Below are positions 1 to 10,027 of a stretch of DNA of 64,000 nt, in pieces. The position numbers and the translations under genes are program-made. Where the stretch lies: positions 1 through 64,000 of the forward strand of contig JANYLM010000074.1 in the NCBI GenBank assembly GCA_025357835.1. The letters run 5' to 3'. The notes under the pieces are model-generated. The model made no database searches and was not told where the DNA came from. It saw only the letters and a list, made by a program, of their open reading frames with translations. Each line of letters starts with the position of its first letter. Positions within the stretch are counted from its first letter, which is position 1. This DNA is from Gammaproteobacteria bacterium. GTDB lineage: Bacteria > Pseudomonadota > Gammaproteobacteria > Steroidobacterales > Steroidobacteraceae.

Positions 1-2
1 GT

Positions 3-3000
3 CATTTCGGCGCCGTGACCGCGCTCACGGCGCTGGCATTCGTCCTCGGCTGTTGGGGTGCTCTGCGCTCCCCTTTGGACGTGTTTCCCGAGTTCGTGCC
101 CTCGCAGGTCGACATTCAGACCGAAGCTCCGGGATTCGCTCCGCAGCAAGTCGAGGAATTGGTCACCAAACAAATCGAGAATGCCGTCAATGGAGCGGCG
201 GGACTGGCGACACTGCGTTCCGAGTCCATACCCGGGCTTTCCGTGGTGACGATCACGTTCGCGGACGGGGTCGATGTACACATCGCAAGACAGGGAATTT
301 CGGAACGGCTGTCCGAGCTCGGCAGCAGTCTGCCGGCCGGCGTGGGGACTCCAAAACTCTCGCCGCTGGTCTCCAGCACCATGGACCTGCTGAAAATCGG
401 CCTATTGTCCGATAATGTCGACGCCTACGAACTACGCGATACGGCGGATTGGATCATCAAGCCGCGGTTGCTCGCCGTTCCCGGCGTCGCGCATGTCATC
501 GTGTTCGGCGGGGATATCCGGCAGATACAAATCCTCCCTGATGCGCAGAAGCTGGCGAGCTTCAACATTACTCTCAACGATGTGTCGGACGCGGCTCGCG
601 CCGCGCTGCCGCTGCGCGGCGCTGGTTTCATCGATGTTCCCGCTCAACGCATCCTGCTTACATCGCCGACCCCGGCGCCGGACATCAACGCCATAGGCAA
701 AGCCGTCGTCGCCGTGCGCAACGGCACCCCTCTATTGCTGCGAGACATTGCCGATGTAAAAGTAGCGCCGGCGCTTCGCTCGGGCGACGCGATCATCATG
801 GGCAAGCCCGGCGTCATGATGGCCCTTTCCAGTCAATATGGCGCGAATACACTCACGGCGACGTTGGCGGTGGAAAAAGCGCTTGCCGACTTGGAGCCTG
901 CATTAAAGGGCCGCGGGATCATCCTCTATTCCCGCCTGCATCGTCCCGCCAATTTCATAGAACGTGCGCTCGGCGATTTGAAGGAGTCGCTGGTTATTGC
1001 GGCGGTGCTCATCCTGGCGGTTCTCTACTTGTTTCTGCGCGATTTCCGTGCTGCGTTGATCGCGTTTACTGCCATTCCGCTGTCCTTGCTCGCCGCGGTC
1101 GGGGTGCTTGACCACATGGGTCTGACGCTCAACACCATGACGCTGGGAGGATTCGCGGTGGCGCTGGGGGTGCTGGTCGACGATGCCATCATCGGTATCG
1201 AGAATATCCTGCGGCGGCTGCGCGAAAACAAGCTGCTGCCGCAACCCAAGCCACGGCTTGAAGTGGTGCAAGAGGCATCGCTCGAAGTGCGGGGGCCGGT
1301 CATTTACGCCACGGCCGTGGTCATCGCGGTCTTTCTGCCGGAATTGTTCACTTCGAGCGTGCAAGGCCACTTCGTCGGTCCGTTGGCGTTGGCATTCATC
1401 TTCGCCGTGGTGGCATCGTTGTTGGTGGCGATGACATCGACGCCGGCGCTGTGCGCACTCTTTTTGCGCGAACACCACGAGCGGCCCGAGGCCGGCTGGT
1501 TGCGGCGCCTCAAAGTGTGGCAGGACGCAGCGGTGCATCGCGTCGGCGCGCATTTTAAGGTGATCGCCGCCATTTTGCTCACCCTGGTCGTTGCGGCTGT
1601 GGCCGCGCTGCCCTTCCTCGGGGGCACGTTCATGCCGGATTTTCGCGAAGGTCACTTCGTGATGCACGTATCGAGTTCCATACCCGGCACGTCCATCGAT
1701 GAAATGCTGGCGGTGGGGAAGCGCATCAGCGCCGATGTGCTGGCCCTCCCGTACGTGCAAAGCATCGAACAGCAAGTGGGCCGGGCGGAACTCGGCGAGG
1801 ATACGTGGGGGCCGCATCGCAGCGAATTCCATGTGGAGCTCAAGACGGACGCGACCGTGGACCAAAGTGCAGCGCAGGAAGACTTGCGGGCGATTTTGGA
1901 GAAATACCCGGGGGTTCAGAGTGAAGTCATCACCTTCCTGGGAGATCGCATCAGCGAGAGTCTGAGCGGTGAGACGGCGCAGGTTGCCGTCAAGGTATTC
2001 GGCGATGACTTGGACGCGCTCGATGCAACCGGAGACAAGGTCGTCGCCGCCCTCGGCAAGGTCCCCGGCATCGTCGACCTACAATTCAAACGTCAAAGCG
2101 GGACACCGAATATTGCAATCGAACTGGTTCCGGACGCCCTCGCCGCAACCGGTCTCAAAGCGCAGGAAGTTCTAGACACGGTTGAATCGGCATATGCAGG
2201 CAAGGTTGTCGGTCAAACGTATCGGGATACCCGCACCGTCAATGTGGTTGTATTGCTGCCCGATACCTTGCGGCATCAGCCCACGCAATTGGCGAAGCTC
2301 ATGATCGGCAGCACCTTGGGGCCAATACCACTGTCCCAGGTTGCACGCGTGATTCCGAGTCAGGACCGATACAGCATTCAGCACGACGGCGGACAACGGC
2401 GCGTCGCCATTACCTTCAACGTCAAGGGGTCGCTGCAAAACATCGTGCAGCAGGCGCAGCAAGCGATCAACCAATCGGTGAAGCTGCCCACGGGCGTATT
2501 CATCGAGTTTACCGGCGCGGCGGAAGCCGAGGCAAAGACGCGCACCGAGCTCTTCTTGTATTCGGGTCTAGCGCTGGCGTTGATCGTGATGATTCTTTTC
2601 ATCTCCTTCCATTGGCGGGCCAATAGCTGGCTGGTATTGGCGAACTTACCCTTTAGCTTGATCGGCAGCGTACTTGCGATCGCCGTGACGGGAATCGGAA
2701 TTTCGCTGGGAACCGTGGTGGGTTTGGTAACTGTATTCGGTGTAAGCGCCCGCAACGCCATCCTGCAGCTCGCCCACTATGAGCACTTGGTCGAAGTGGA
2801 AGGGGCAGCGTGGAACCTCGAGCTGGTCATTCGAGGTGCCAATGAGCGTCTTGTGCCTATTCTCATGACGGCGGCGGTGACTGCGCTAGGTCTTGCGCCG
2901 CTCGCCATCGGTATGAGTCGCCCGGGCCAAGAGATCGAAGGGCCCATGGCGGTGACGGTTTTGGGCGGATTGTTGTCCTCGACGTTGTTGAACCTATTTG

Positions 3001-3044
3001 TACTCCCCGCTCTGGCTCATCGATACGTAAAGATTCGTCAATAG
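3..3044 (+). CDS. RND efflux pump permease, heavy-metal (CzcA/CusA-like) class; 5' end cut off by window
   Basis: This is the inner-membrane proton-driven pump of a tripartite RND efflux system. The reading frame is open to the window edge, so the true start lies upstream; about 1013 codons are visible and roughly 15-30 N-terminal residues are probably missing. The beginning of the first periplasmic domain (SPLDVFPEFVPSQVDIQTEAPG) follows the remnant of TM1. TM4 carries GVLVDDAIIGIENILRR, with the paired aspartates of the proton relay. The second half repeats the porter/TM layout, ending in a C-terminal TM bundle. The heavy-metal class is favoured over drug (HAE1) pumps by overall pattern, and by the two-component pair that follows 31 bases downstream. 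The substrate is not deducible. Its adaptor and outer-membrane partner would be expected upstream of the window. Confidence 0.85.
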   Translation, partial: HFGAVTALTALAFVLGCWGALRSPLDVFPEFVPSQVDIQTEAPGFAPQQVEELVTKQIENAVNGAAGLATLRSESIPGLSVVTITFADGVDVHIARQGISERLSELGSSLPAGVGTPKLSPLVSSTMDLLKIGLLSDNVDAYELRDTADWIIKPRLLAVPGVAHVIVFGGDIRQIQILPDAQKLASFNITLNDVSDAARAALPLRGAGFIDVPAQRILLTSPTPAPDINAIGKAVVAVRNGTPLLLRDIADVKVAPALRSGDAIIMGKPGVMMALSSQYGANTLTATLAVEKALADLEPALKGRGIILYSRLHRPANFIERALGDLKESLVIAAVLILAVLYLFLRDFRAALIAFTAIPLSLLAAVGVLDHMGLTLNTMTLGGFAVALGVLVDDAIIGIENILRRLRENKLLPQPKPRLEVVQEASLEVRGPVIYATAVVIAVFLPELFTSSVQGHFVGPLALAFIFAVVASLLVAMTSTPALCALFLREHHERPEAGWLRRLKVWQDAAVHRVGAHFKVIAAILLTLVVAAVAALPFLGGTFMPDFREGHFVMHVSSSIPGTSIDEMLAVGKRISADVLALPYVQSIEQQVGRAELGEDTWGPHRSEFHVELKTDATVDQSAAQEDLRAILEKYPGVQSEVITFLGDRISESLSGETAQVAVKVFGDDLDALDATGDKVVAALGKVPGIVDLQFKRQSGTPNIAIELVPDALAATGLKAQEVLDTVESAYAGKVVGQTYRDTRTVNVVVLLPDTLRHQPTQLAKLMIGSTLGPIPLSQVARVIPSQDRYSIQHDGGQRRVAITFNVKGSLQNIVQQAQQAINQSVKLPTGVFIEFTGAAEAEAKTRTELFLYSGLALALIVMILFISFHWRANSWLVLANLPFSLIGSVLAIAVTGIGISLGTVVGLVTVFGVSARNAILQLAHYEHLVEVEGAAWNLELVIRGANERLVPILMTAAVTALGLAPLAIGMSRPGQEIEGPMAVTVLGGLLSSTLLNLFVLPALAHRYVKIRQ

Positions 3045-3075
3045 CCCGGAATGCGAACCGTCCGGCATCGCCGTC

Positions 3076-3744
3076 ATGAAGCTGCTACTGATCGAAGATG
3101 ACATCGAGCTTGCGCTCTCGCTGGTCGAGCGCTTTCGCGACCAGGGATATGCCACCGAGCACGTCAGCGACGGAATCGCCGGTCTTGCCGCGGCCCTTCG
3201 CGGCGATTTCGGCGCCATCATCGTCGATCGCATGCTGCCGGGCATGGACGGGCTGTCGCTGGTCAAGGCGCTGCGCCGCGAGAAAACGACGCCTGTCATC
3301 TATCTGACGACCATGGGGGGGATCGATGACCGCGTACAAGGGCTGGAGGCTGGCGGAGACGACTACCTCGTAAAGCCGTTCGCGTTCGCCGAATTGATGG
3401 CCCGTATTCGGGTGATGACTCGGCGTATCGCGCAGTCATCGACTAAGCTGTCGGCAGGGTCCATAGAAATGGACTTGGTACAGCGCACCGTTGTCCGCCA
3501 AGGGCAGCCCATCGATCTCGCCCCTCAGGAGTTTCGCCTGCTCGAATACATGATGCGAAACGTCGACCGTGTGGTCACGCGAAAAATGCTCCTCGAGAAT
3601 GTTTGGGGCATTCATTTTGACCCGCACACCAGCGTCGTCGAGAGTCACGTCAGCCGCTTGAGGGCGAGGCTCAACAGCGGGTTCTCGACGGATGCCATTC
3701 AAACCGTGCGGAGCATTGGGTATCGATTGCTTGCGCCCCGCTAG
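3076..3744 (+). CDS. OmpR/PhoB-family response regulator
   Basis: A 222-residue two-domain DNA-binding response regulator. The N-terminal receiver has the acidic pair in LLIEDDIE, the phosphoacceptor Asp in IIVDRMLPGMDG (about residue 54) and the conserved Lys in DDYLVKPF. The C-terminal winged helix (about residues 125-220) ends with the typical VVESHVSRLRARL recognition-helix region and TVRSIGYRL. It lies 31 bases after the RND pump and its 3' end overlaps the start of a histidine kinase. It therefore probably controls the pump in response to that kinase, as CzcR/CusR do, although this link is inferred from position only. Confidence 0.93.
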   Translation: MKLLLIEDDIELALSLVERFRDQGYATEHVSDGIAGLAAALRGDFGAIIVDRMLPGMDGLSLVKALRREKTTPVIYLTTMGGIDDRVQGLEAGGDDYLVKPFAFAELMARIRVMTRRIAQSSTKLSAGSIEMDLVQRTVVRQGQPIDLAPQEFRLLEYMMRNVDRVVTRKMLLENVWGIHFDPHTSVVESHVSRLRARLNSGFSTDAIQTVRSIGYRLLAPR

Positions 3745-5140
3745 AATCGTCAAATCGGACGTTTTCCGCCTCGCGGCGCTGTTTGCGTGTCTGTTCCTCG
3801 CGTTCACCGGGGTTCTGATCGGTACGGTGCTTTGGATCGTCGATGGCACGCAGAGAGCGGCGCTGGTCGGTGCGAATGACGCAGATATCGCCACGGTAAT
3901 GAACGGCTTTCGGGACGAGGGGGTGCACGAGGCCGTCGAAGTCGTCAAGCAAAGGCTGGGATCTCCGAACCTCAGCTTGGGAGTGCGTCCCGATTGCTAC
4001 ATGATCATCGAAAATGAGCAGGGACAAAAGCTCGCGGGCAATCTACCGCTACTTCCTCCGCAATTGGGCATCGTCGCGATCAATTTGCCGGGGCTGGAAC
4101 ATCCGCTCGAAATGCCGGGAATGGCCACGCGGCGGGTAACACCCGTCATTCTGGGGCGCGGCGTCGAGGTGAGCCAAGGGGTCTATCTCTTCGTCGGCCG
4201 CGATACCACGCTGCTGACGGCCACGAGAGAGAGAATTCTGCATGCATTTCTATGGGTCGAGCTGGGCGCCGTTGTCATCGCCGTGGTCGGCGGCCTATTC
4301 CTCGGCTTTCGTTTCCTGCGACGCGTCGACGCCATCGCGGAAACCTGCAAGGCCATCATCGCAGGACGCCTCGATGAAAGAATTCCGCTTCTAGGGCGCG
4401 GAGACGAGTGGGACCGGCTGGCTGCAGCGATCAACGAAATGCTCAATCGCATATCGGCGCTCCTGGAAAACTTGCGTCAGGTATCGAGCGATGTGGCGCA
4501 CGATCTGCGAACGCCGCTGACTCGCATGCGTAATCGCCTCGAGGAAGCCCGTACGAGATCCGTAGGCGTCGAGGAATATTCCGCGGCGGTCACGACTGCG
4601 ATCGAGGACACGGATCAGCTTCTCGCGATGTTTACCGCCGTGCTGCGCATTTCTCAAGTGGAGGCGGGCACCCGCAAAAGCGCCTTCGCGTGGGTGTCGC
4701 TGTCGGAACTCCTGGAGAACATCTACCAGCTATATCTGCCAGTCGCGGAGGATTACGGACACTCCCTTACCGCTGTCCTTCAGGAAGGTATTTGCATTCA
4801 CGGTGATGCGGAGCTGCTCACTCAAATGTTCAGCAATCTGTTGGAGAACGCCATCCGGCACACGCCCCAGCGCACGCGTATCGAGATATCGCTCAAGTCG
4901 GAAGGAAAATCCATCGCCGCGGTGGTAAGCGATGACGGGCCAGGGATCGATCCCGGTGAATATCAAAAGGTATTGAGGCGCTTCTATAGGCTGTCGAGCA
5001 GCCGTTCATCCTCAGGCCACGGTCTTGGCTTGGCGTTGGTGGCGGCGATCGCACAGCTCCATCAAGCAGAAATCTCCCTGGCGAGTGCGAACCCCGGGCT
5101 GCGCGTAAAGGCGACCTTCCCGGCCGAGTCGAACGCTTAA
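3731..5140 (+). CDS. Sensor histidine kinase of the efflux two-component system
   Basis: Membrane sensor kinase, about 469 residues from the proposed TTG start. That start overlaps the regulator stop by 14 bases and gives the usual short cytoplasmic lead before TM1 (RLAALFACLFLAFTGVLIG). An ATG 39 bases upstream in the same frame is possible but adds an atypical lead. A periplasmic sensor segment of about 120 residues follows, then TM2, a HAMP domain, the HisKA box VAHDLRTPL (His near residue 257) and an HATPase domain with NLLENAIRH, DDGPGID and GHGLGLALV. All catalytic boxes are present. The overlap implies translational coupling with the response regulator. The signal is unknown, metal or envelope stress being plausible. 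Confidence 0.9.
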   Translation: MRPARIVKSDVFRLAALFACLFLAFTGVLIGTVLWIVDGTQRAALVGANDADIATVMNGFRDEGVHEAVEVVKQRLGSPNLSLGVRPDCYMIIENEQGQKLAGNLPLLPPQLGIVAINLPGLEHPLEMPGMATRRVTPVILGRGVEVSQGVYLFVGRDTTLLTATRERILHAFLWVELGAVVIAVVGGLFLGFRFLRRVDAIAETCKAIIAGRLDERIPLLGRGDEWDRLAAAINEMLNRISALLENLRQVSSDVAHDLRTPLTRMRNRLEEARTRSVGVEEYSAAVTTAIEDTDQLLAMFTAVLRISQVEAGTRKSAFAWVSLSELLENIYQLYLPVAEDYGHSLTAVLQEGICIHGDAELLTQMFSNLLENAIRHTPQRTRIEISLKSEGKSIAAVVSDDGPGIDPGEYQKVLRRFYRLSSSRSSSGHGLGLALVAAIAQLHQAEISLASANPGLRVKATFPAESNA

Positions 5141-5246
5141 CGCCGTCAGGCCGAGGCAACTGCGACGCGCTCCAGCCGTACGGCTCGTGACTACTTCGTG
5201 CGCCTAGCCCGGATATCCGGTGCCCCGTAAGGGCGAACACCGGCCG

Positions 5247-6671
5247 TTATGGCAGGGGCAACTGCGATGCATCCCAACCACCGCCCAGCGCTTCAATCAG
5301 CGCCACACTGGCTTGCAAGCGGCTGGACAGTACGGCGAGTGCTGTCTGTTCCGTACTCAGGCGGGTGGTCTGCGCGGTGATCACACTGCTGTAGGGGACT
5401 GTGCCGGCCTTGTACTGATTGAGAGTGAGTTTTTCTGCCTCTCGGGCGGCCGCCACCGCGGCCTCTTCAATGACTGTCTGTTGTTCCAGCACGCGCAAGG
5501 TGACGATGTCGTCCTCGACTTGCTGAAAACTGGCCAGCACAGTTTGCCGGTAGTTGCCCACGCTCACGTCGTAGGCCGCGCGTGCCTGGGCCATTTGCGC
5601 GCGGCGCAGCCCACCGTCGATCAATGTTTCGGCAAGCGCCGGGCCCAGCGACCAAACTCGATTCGGCAAGCTGAATAGCTTCGACACCGCGTGGTTGGTG
5701 TAATCATCCGATCCGGAGAGCGTCAGGGTCGGAAAGAAGGCCGATTTCGCCACTCCGATCTGTGCATTGGCCGTTGCCACTTTGCGCTCCGCTTGGGCCA
5801 CATCGGGTCGCCGCTCCAGCAACGTGGAGGGAACCCCCGCAGGCACCGTGGGTACATCGGTTCGCATGGGGGAGGGCTCGAGGGAGAACGATACCGGTTG
5901 CTGACCCATGAGCACCGCGATGGCATGTTCGAGTATGGCGCGGTGAATCTTCGCATTTACCTGCTGGGCTTGGCTGGACAGCAGCTGGGCCTCGGCGCTC
6001 ACGACATCGGCTCTGGCTGCGACGCCGAAACGGTAGCGGCTCTCCGCGATCTTCAGCGACAACTGTTCTGCCACCACCGTGTCATCCAATAGCTTCTGCA
6101 ATTGGTCCTGGGCACGCAATTCGAAATAATCGGTGGCGAGTTCGGCCTGAGCGGATAGACGCGCCGCCGCGAGCGCCGCCGCACTGGCCTGCGCCGATGC
6201 TCGGTTACTCTCGGTGCTGCGGCGAATCTGACCCCAAATATCCAGGTCCCAATTGCCCGAAATTCCCACTCGGTCGGTAGTTTGCGTGGCTGCGCCGCCG
6301 ACAGCGCCGCGCTGCCGCCCGGCGTTGACGCTTAGCGTGGGCCAAAAGCCCGCGCGGGCCTGCGCTACCAGCGCCCGCGCCTGATCGAAGGCCGCCGCCG
6401 CCGCCTTGACGTTTTCGTTCGATATATCGATGCGGGCTTCGAGTTGGTTCAACACATCGTCTCTGTAGATCTCCCACCAGGGTCCTCTGCTGAATGCGTC
6501 GTTGGGCTCGCTGGGTTTCCAATCGCCCGCTTCCTTGTAGGCCGGCGCGGCGTCGAGCTTCGGGCGATGGTAGTCGGGACCGACTGCGCACGCAGCGGCC
6601 AAGGCGATCCCCGTAGACACGCTCAGCCATTGAGTGAATCGCGCGATCCCGGTGCCGTGAGGGCCTCGCAT
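5247..6671 (-). CDS. Outer-membrane efflux lipoprotein, TolC/NodT family
   Basis: 474-residue outer-membrane factor that would form the exit duct for the RND pumps encoded just upstream. The N-terminus has a signal sequence ending in a lipobox-like ALAAAC followed by the typical AVGPDYHRP start of mature OprM/NodT proteins. The long periodic helical repeats of the OEP domain follow twice (about 60-260 and 270-465). Its ATG shares bases with the TGA of the preceding pump gene (ATGA), so the two are translationally coupled. It is the last gene of the four-gene efflux operon 14551-5247. NodT-type factors usually serve drug or phenolic efflux; the substrate here is unknown. Confidence 0.92.
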   Translation of the reverse strand: MRGPHGTGIARFTQWLSVSTGIALAAACAVGPDYHRPKLDAAPAYKEAGDWKPSEPNDAFSRGPWWEIYRDDVLNQLEARIDISNENVKAAAAAFDQARALVAQARAGFWPTLSVNAGRQRGAVGGAATQTTDRVGISGNWDLDIWGQIRRSTESNRASAQASAAALAAARLSAQAELATDYFELRAQDQLQKLLDDTVVAEQLSLKIAESRYRFGVAARADVVSAEAQLLSSQAQQVNAKIHRAILEHAIAVLMGQQPVSFSLEPSPMRTDVPTVPAGVPSTLLERRPDVAQAERKVATANAQIGVAKSAFFPTLTLSGSDDYTNHAVSKLFSLPNRVWSLGPALAETLIDGGLRRAQMAQARAAYDVSVGNYRQTVLASFQQVEDDIVTLRVLEQQTVIEEAAVAAAREAEKLTLNQYKAGTVPYSSVITAQTTRLSTEQTALAVLSSRLQASVALIEALGGGWDASQLPLP

Positions 6672-9600
6672 CAGGTGCCTGCTGACACTGGGTCAAACCC
6701 GGAGCCATCGGCGCTACGGCCGGCGGCGGCTGGCGGCGGCGGGTCGTACTTGCCCTGTTTCAAATGCTTCCAGTATCGATGTACGTACAAGTAAACCACC
6801 GGCGTTGTGTAGACCGTGAGGAGCTGACTGACTATCAGGCCGCCCACTATGGCAATCCCTAATGGCCGCCGCATTTCGGTCCCATCGCCGGAGGCAATGG
6901 CCAGCGGCAATGCGCCGGCAATGGCCGCGCAGGTGGTCATCATGATAGGCCGAAAGCGCAGGCTACAGGCATGAGCGATGGCCGCGCGCGGGTCCATGCC
7001 TAGATTGCGCTCGGCCTCGAGGGCAAAATCGACCATCATGATGGCGTTCTTCTTGACGATGCCGATCAACAGCAAAATACCCAGAAAAGCGATGGTGCTG
7101 AGTTCGGTCCCCGTGACCATCAAGGCGAGCAGCGCGCCGACGCCCGCGGAGGGGAGGGTGGAGAGGATGGTCAATGGCTGGCTGTAACTCTCATACAGCA
7201 CGCCCAGCACCACGTAGATCGCGACCAGCGCGGCCACCAGCATCAGCGGCGCGTTGCTGCTGCTCTGCTGAAAAAGGCGGGCGGTTCCGTAGGTTCCGCC
7301 GCGGATGGAGACGGGCATATGAATGTCCGCCATCTTGCGCTCGATGGCATCAAGCGCGGGCTTCAGAGACGCGCCTTCCGGCAAGTTGAAGGAAATGGCC
7401 GTCGAGATCGACGTCCCGGTATGGTTAACGCTCACCGGGCTGGTTCCCGTCGTAAAGTGACTGAACGCCGAAAACGGCACGACTGTTTCCCTGACGACAC
7501 TCACGGCGGAGCCGGTGGATGTATTGCCGCGACCGGCATTCGCCAAAGAATTGGCCGCCAAATTGCGCGCCAGATCCGCCGCGACGGCGGCGCTCGACGC
7601 AGCCGTGGTGGCTGCGGACTTGAGCGCAGTGGTGCCGGCCACCGCCTGGGTTGCTTGCGTGCCGCTCACGGCTCCGCCTGAGGTACTCACATACAATTCC
7701 TTGAGCACTTCCGGGTTCTGCCAGAACTCGGGGGCCACTTCCATGACCACATGATATTGCTGCGGACTGAATGGATTGTAGATATTCGACACCTGCGCCT
7801 GAGCAAATGCGTCGCCCAGCGCATTGTCGATCTGAATCTGCGTGAGCCCCAGGCGCGACGCGCTGTCGCGATCCACGATCAAATCGGCTTCGAGGCCGCC
7901 CGGCTGCAAATCGGTGTCCACATCGACCACTTCCGGCATGTCCTGCATTGCATTTCGAAGCTTCTGCGACCAGGTTTGTAGTTCGGTCAAGTCATCGCCC
8001 AGCAAGGTCCATTGATACTGGGAGTTGGCCGACCGACCGCCGCCGCGGATGTCTTGGACGGCTTGCAGAAAAATCGCGACTCCCGCCACCTGGTTGAGTG
8101 CCGGTCTCAATCGAGCGATGACCCGATCCGCCGATATTCGCCCGTCGGAAAGAGGCTTGAGCGCGATGGTGAGGTTTGCGTTCGCGCCGCCGGAAGGTCC
8201 AAAGCCGCCGCCGCCCACGGAGCCGGTGACGGTGTTGACCGCGGGATCCGCCTTGACGATGGCGGCTACCTCCACCAGCTTGCCTTTCATGAATCCAAAT
8301 GAACTGGATGCGTCGCCGCGAATGCCCCCCTGCAATTGACCGGTATCTTGTTGCGGGAAAAATCCCTTGGGTATCACCACATACAGGAAAATGTTAATCC
8401 CGATGGTGGCGCACAACACCCACATCATGGTTCGCGGATGATGCAGAGCCCACTCGAGCGTCCTCTCGTAATTACTTCGCAGCCTGGAAAAGGCGTGGTC
8501 GAATGCCCGGCCGACGCGCGAAGGCTTGCGCTTGTCATCGCGCTGCAGCAGCAGCGAACACATCATCGGTGTCGTGGTGAGTGAAATCACCAGCGAGATC
8601 AGAATCGATACCGACAGAGTGACGGTGAACTCGCGGAATATCAGCCCGACGATTCCCCCGGCAAACATGAAGGGAATGAACACCGCGACCAAGGATAGGC
8701 TCATCGACACCACGGTGAAGCCCACCTCGCGGGCGCCGAGCAGTGCGGCGCTCATGCGCGTCATTCCCGCTTCGATGTGACGGGTGGTGTTTTCCATGAC
8801 CACGATGGCGTCATCCACCACGAACCCGGTGGCGATGGTCAGCGCCATAAGCGAAAAATTATCGAGAGTGTAGCCGAGCAGGTACATGGCGCCGAAAGTT
8901 CCGATCAGCGACACCGGCACGACCAAGGCGGGAATCAGCGCCGCGCGATAACTGTTCAAGAAGATGTAGACCACCAGGATGACGAATGCCACGGCCAGCA
9001 GCAGGGTCTGCTCCACTTGGCGCAGCGAGGCGCGAATCGTGACGGAGCGATCGAAGGTGACCGCTAGATCGATCTTCGGGTCAATCGAACTCTTGAGCAA
9101 CGGCAGTTCCGCCTTGACGGCATCGATCATTTCGATGACATTGGCGCCCGGCTGTTGATAGACCTGAACAAACACGGCAGGTTTGCCGTTGTACAGGCCG
9201 TAAGTGCGGATGTTTTCGGTCGCGCCATCTTGCATATCCAAAATCGTGGCCACGTCACCGAGCCGCACGCTCGCGCCATTGCGATTGGCAATGATCAAAT
9301 TGCGGTAGGGACCTGCGTCGCGGGCATTGTCGTTGGTGTAGATCTGGTAGTGCTGCTTGTCCGACTCGATCGCGCCCTTGGGCGCATTGGCGTTCGCATT
9401 GGAGATGGCGGCGCGAACGTCCTGCAGGCCTATGCCGTATTTGGACAAGGACAACGGATTGATCTCCACCCTCACAGCCGGCAGCGCGCTGCCATTGACA
9501 TTGACGCCGCCGACGCCTTGAATTTGCGACAGTCGCTGCGAGATGACCGCATCTGCCGCGTCATAAATTTGACCTTGCGTGAGCACGTCAGAGGTCATGG

Positions 9601-10027
9601 CGATGGCCATGACGGGGAATAGGGCGGTGTTTAGCTTGCGATAGGAAGGATTGCGCGTCAGCGAGGAAGGAAGGTCGGCATGCGCCGCGACGATGGCCGC
9701 CTGCACGTCGCGCGCCGCGCCGTCGATGTCGCGATCGGTGCCGAAGGTCAATTGAATATTCGAGGTTCCGACGCCGCTCGTGGAGGTCATGTCGTCGACA
9801 TCGGCGATGGCCCCGAGGTGCCGCTCCAGAGGAGTCGCCACCGTGCTTGCCATCACCTCCGGGCTGGCCCCCGGCAACTGGGCCGAAACGAACACAGCCG
9901 GCACGTCGATGCGCGGCAGCGGCGCCACCGGCAGCAAAGAGAACGCCACGCCCCCGCACAGCGCGACGCCGATGGTGAGAAGTATGGTCGCCACCGGCCT
10001 GTGAATGAAGGCAGCGGAGATGTTCAC
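6671..10027 (-). CDS. RND multidrug efflux pump permease, HAE1 family (MdtC-like)
   Basis: 1118-residue inner-membrane pump, third gene of an MdtABC-like operon. It starts with GTG overlapping the TGA of the previous pump (GTGA). The N-terminal [15 protein letters not shown] is the family TM1. TM4 holds [19 protein letters not shown] with the Asp pair of the proton relay, and the second half ends in the [19 protein letters not shown] block. It is about 80 residues longer than MdtC. The excess is an Ala/Ser/Thr-rich stretch at about residues 781-844 (bases about 7495-7685) inserted in the second periplasmic domain. By analogy with MdtBC it probably assembles as a heterotrimer with the neighbouring pump. 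The substrate is unknown. Confidence 0.93.
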   Translation of the reverse strand: MNISAAFIHRPVATILLTIGVALCGGVAFSLLPVAPLPRIDVPAVFVSAQLPGASPEVMASTVATPLERHLGAIADVDDMTSTSGVGTSNIQLTFGTDRDIDGAARDVQAAIVAAHADLPSSLTRNPSYRKLNTALFPVMAIAMTSDVLTQGQIYDAADAVISQRLSQIQGVGGVNVNGSALPAVRVEINPLSLSKYGIGLQDVRAAISNANANAPKGAIESDKQHYQIYTNDNARDAGPYRNLIIANRNGASVRLGDVATILDMQDGATENIRTYGLYNGKPAVFVQVYQQPGANVIEMIDAVKAELPLLKSSIDPKIDLAVTFDRSVTIRASLRQVEQTLLLAVAFVILVVYIFLNSYRAALIPALVVPVSLIGTFGAMYLLGYTLDNFSLMALTIATGFVVDDAIVVMENTTRHIEAGMTRMSAALLGAREVGFTVVSMSLSLVAVFIPFMFAGGIVGLIFREFTVTLSVSILISLVISLTTTPMMCSLLLQRDDKRKPSRVGRAFDHAFSRLRSNYERTLEWALHHPRTMMWVLCATIGINIFLYVVIPKGFFPQQDTGQLQGGIRGDASSSFGFMKGKLVEVAAIVKADPAVNTVTGSVGGGGFGPSGGANANLTIALKPLSDGRISADRVIARLRPALNQVAGVAIFLQAVQDIRGGGRSANSQYQWTLLGDDLTELQTWSQKLRNAMQDMPEVVDVDTDLQPGGLEADLIVDRDSASRLGLTQIQIDNALGDAFAQAQVSNIYNPFSPQQYHVVMEVAPEFWQNPEVLKELYVSTSGGAVSGTQATQAVAGTTALKSAATTAASSAAVAADLARNLAANSLANAGRGNTSTGSAVSVVRETVVPFSAFSHFTTGTSPVSVNHTGTSISTAISFNLPEGASLKPALDAIERKMADIHMPVSIRGGTYGTARLFQQSSSNAPLMLVAALVAIYVVLGVLYESYSQPLTILSTLPSAGVGALLALMVTGTELSTIAFLGILLLIGIVKKNAIMMVDFALEAERNLGMDPRAAIAHACSLRFRPIMMTTCAAIAGALPLAIASGDGTEMRRPLGIAIVGGLIVSQLLTVYTTPVVYLYVHRYWKHLKQGKYDPPPPAAAGRSADGSGFDPVSAGT
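7495..7685 (-). other. Ala/Thr/Ser-rich insertion within the MdtC-like pump
   Basis: Codons for about residues 781-844 of the pump encode a low-complexity, predicted helical segment (motifs such as [16 protein letters not shown] and [12 protein letters not shown]). It sits between the ELYVSTS and VPFSAF parts of the second periplasmic porter/docking region. MdtC and AcrB have only a few residues here. The reading frame is intact and base composition resembles the flanks, so this is a domain elaboration and not a frameshift or inserted element. Confidence 0.6.

Noticed and set aside
903-1865. 320-codon minus-strand open frame inside the first RND pump
   Set aside because: Antisense shadow; composition is His/Arg/Gln-rich and motif-free.
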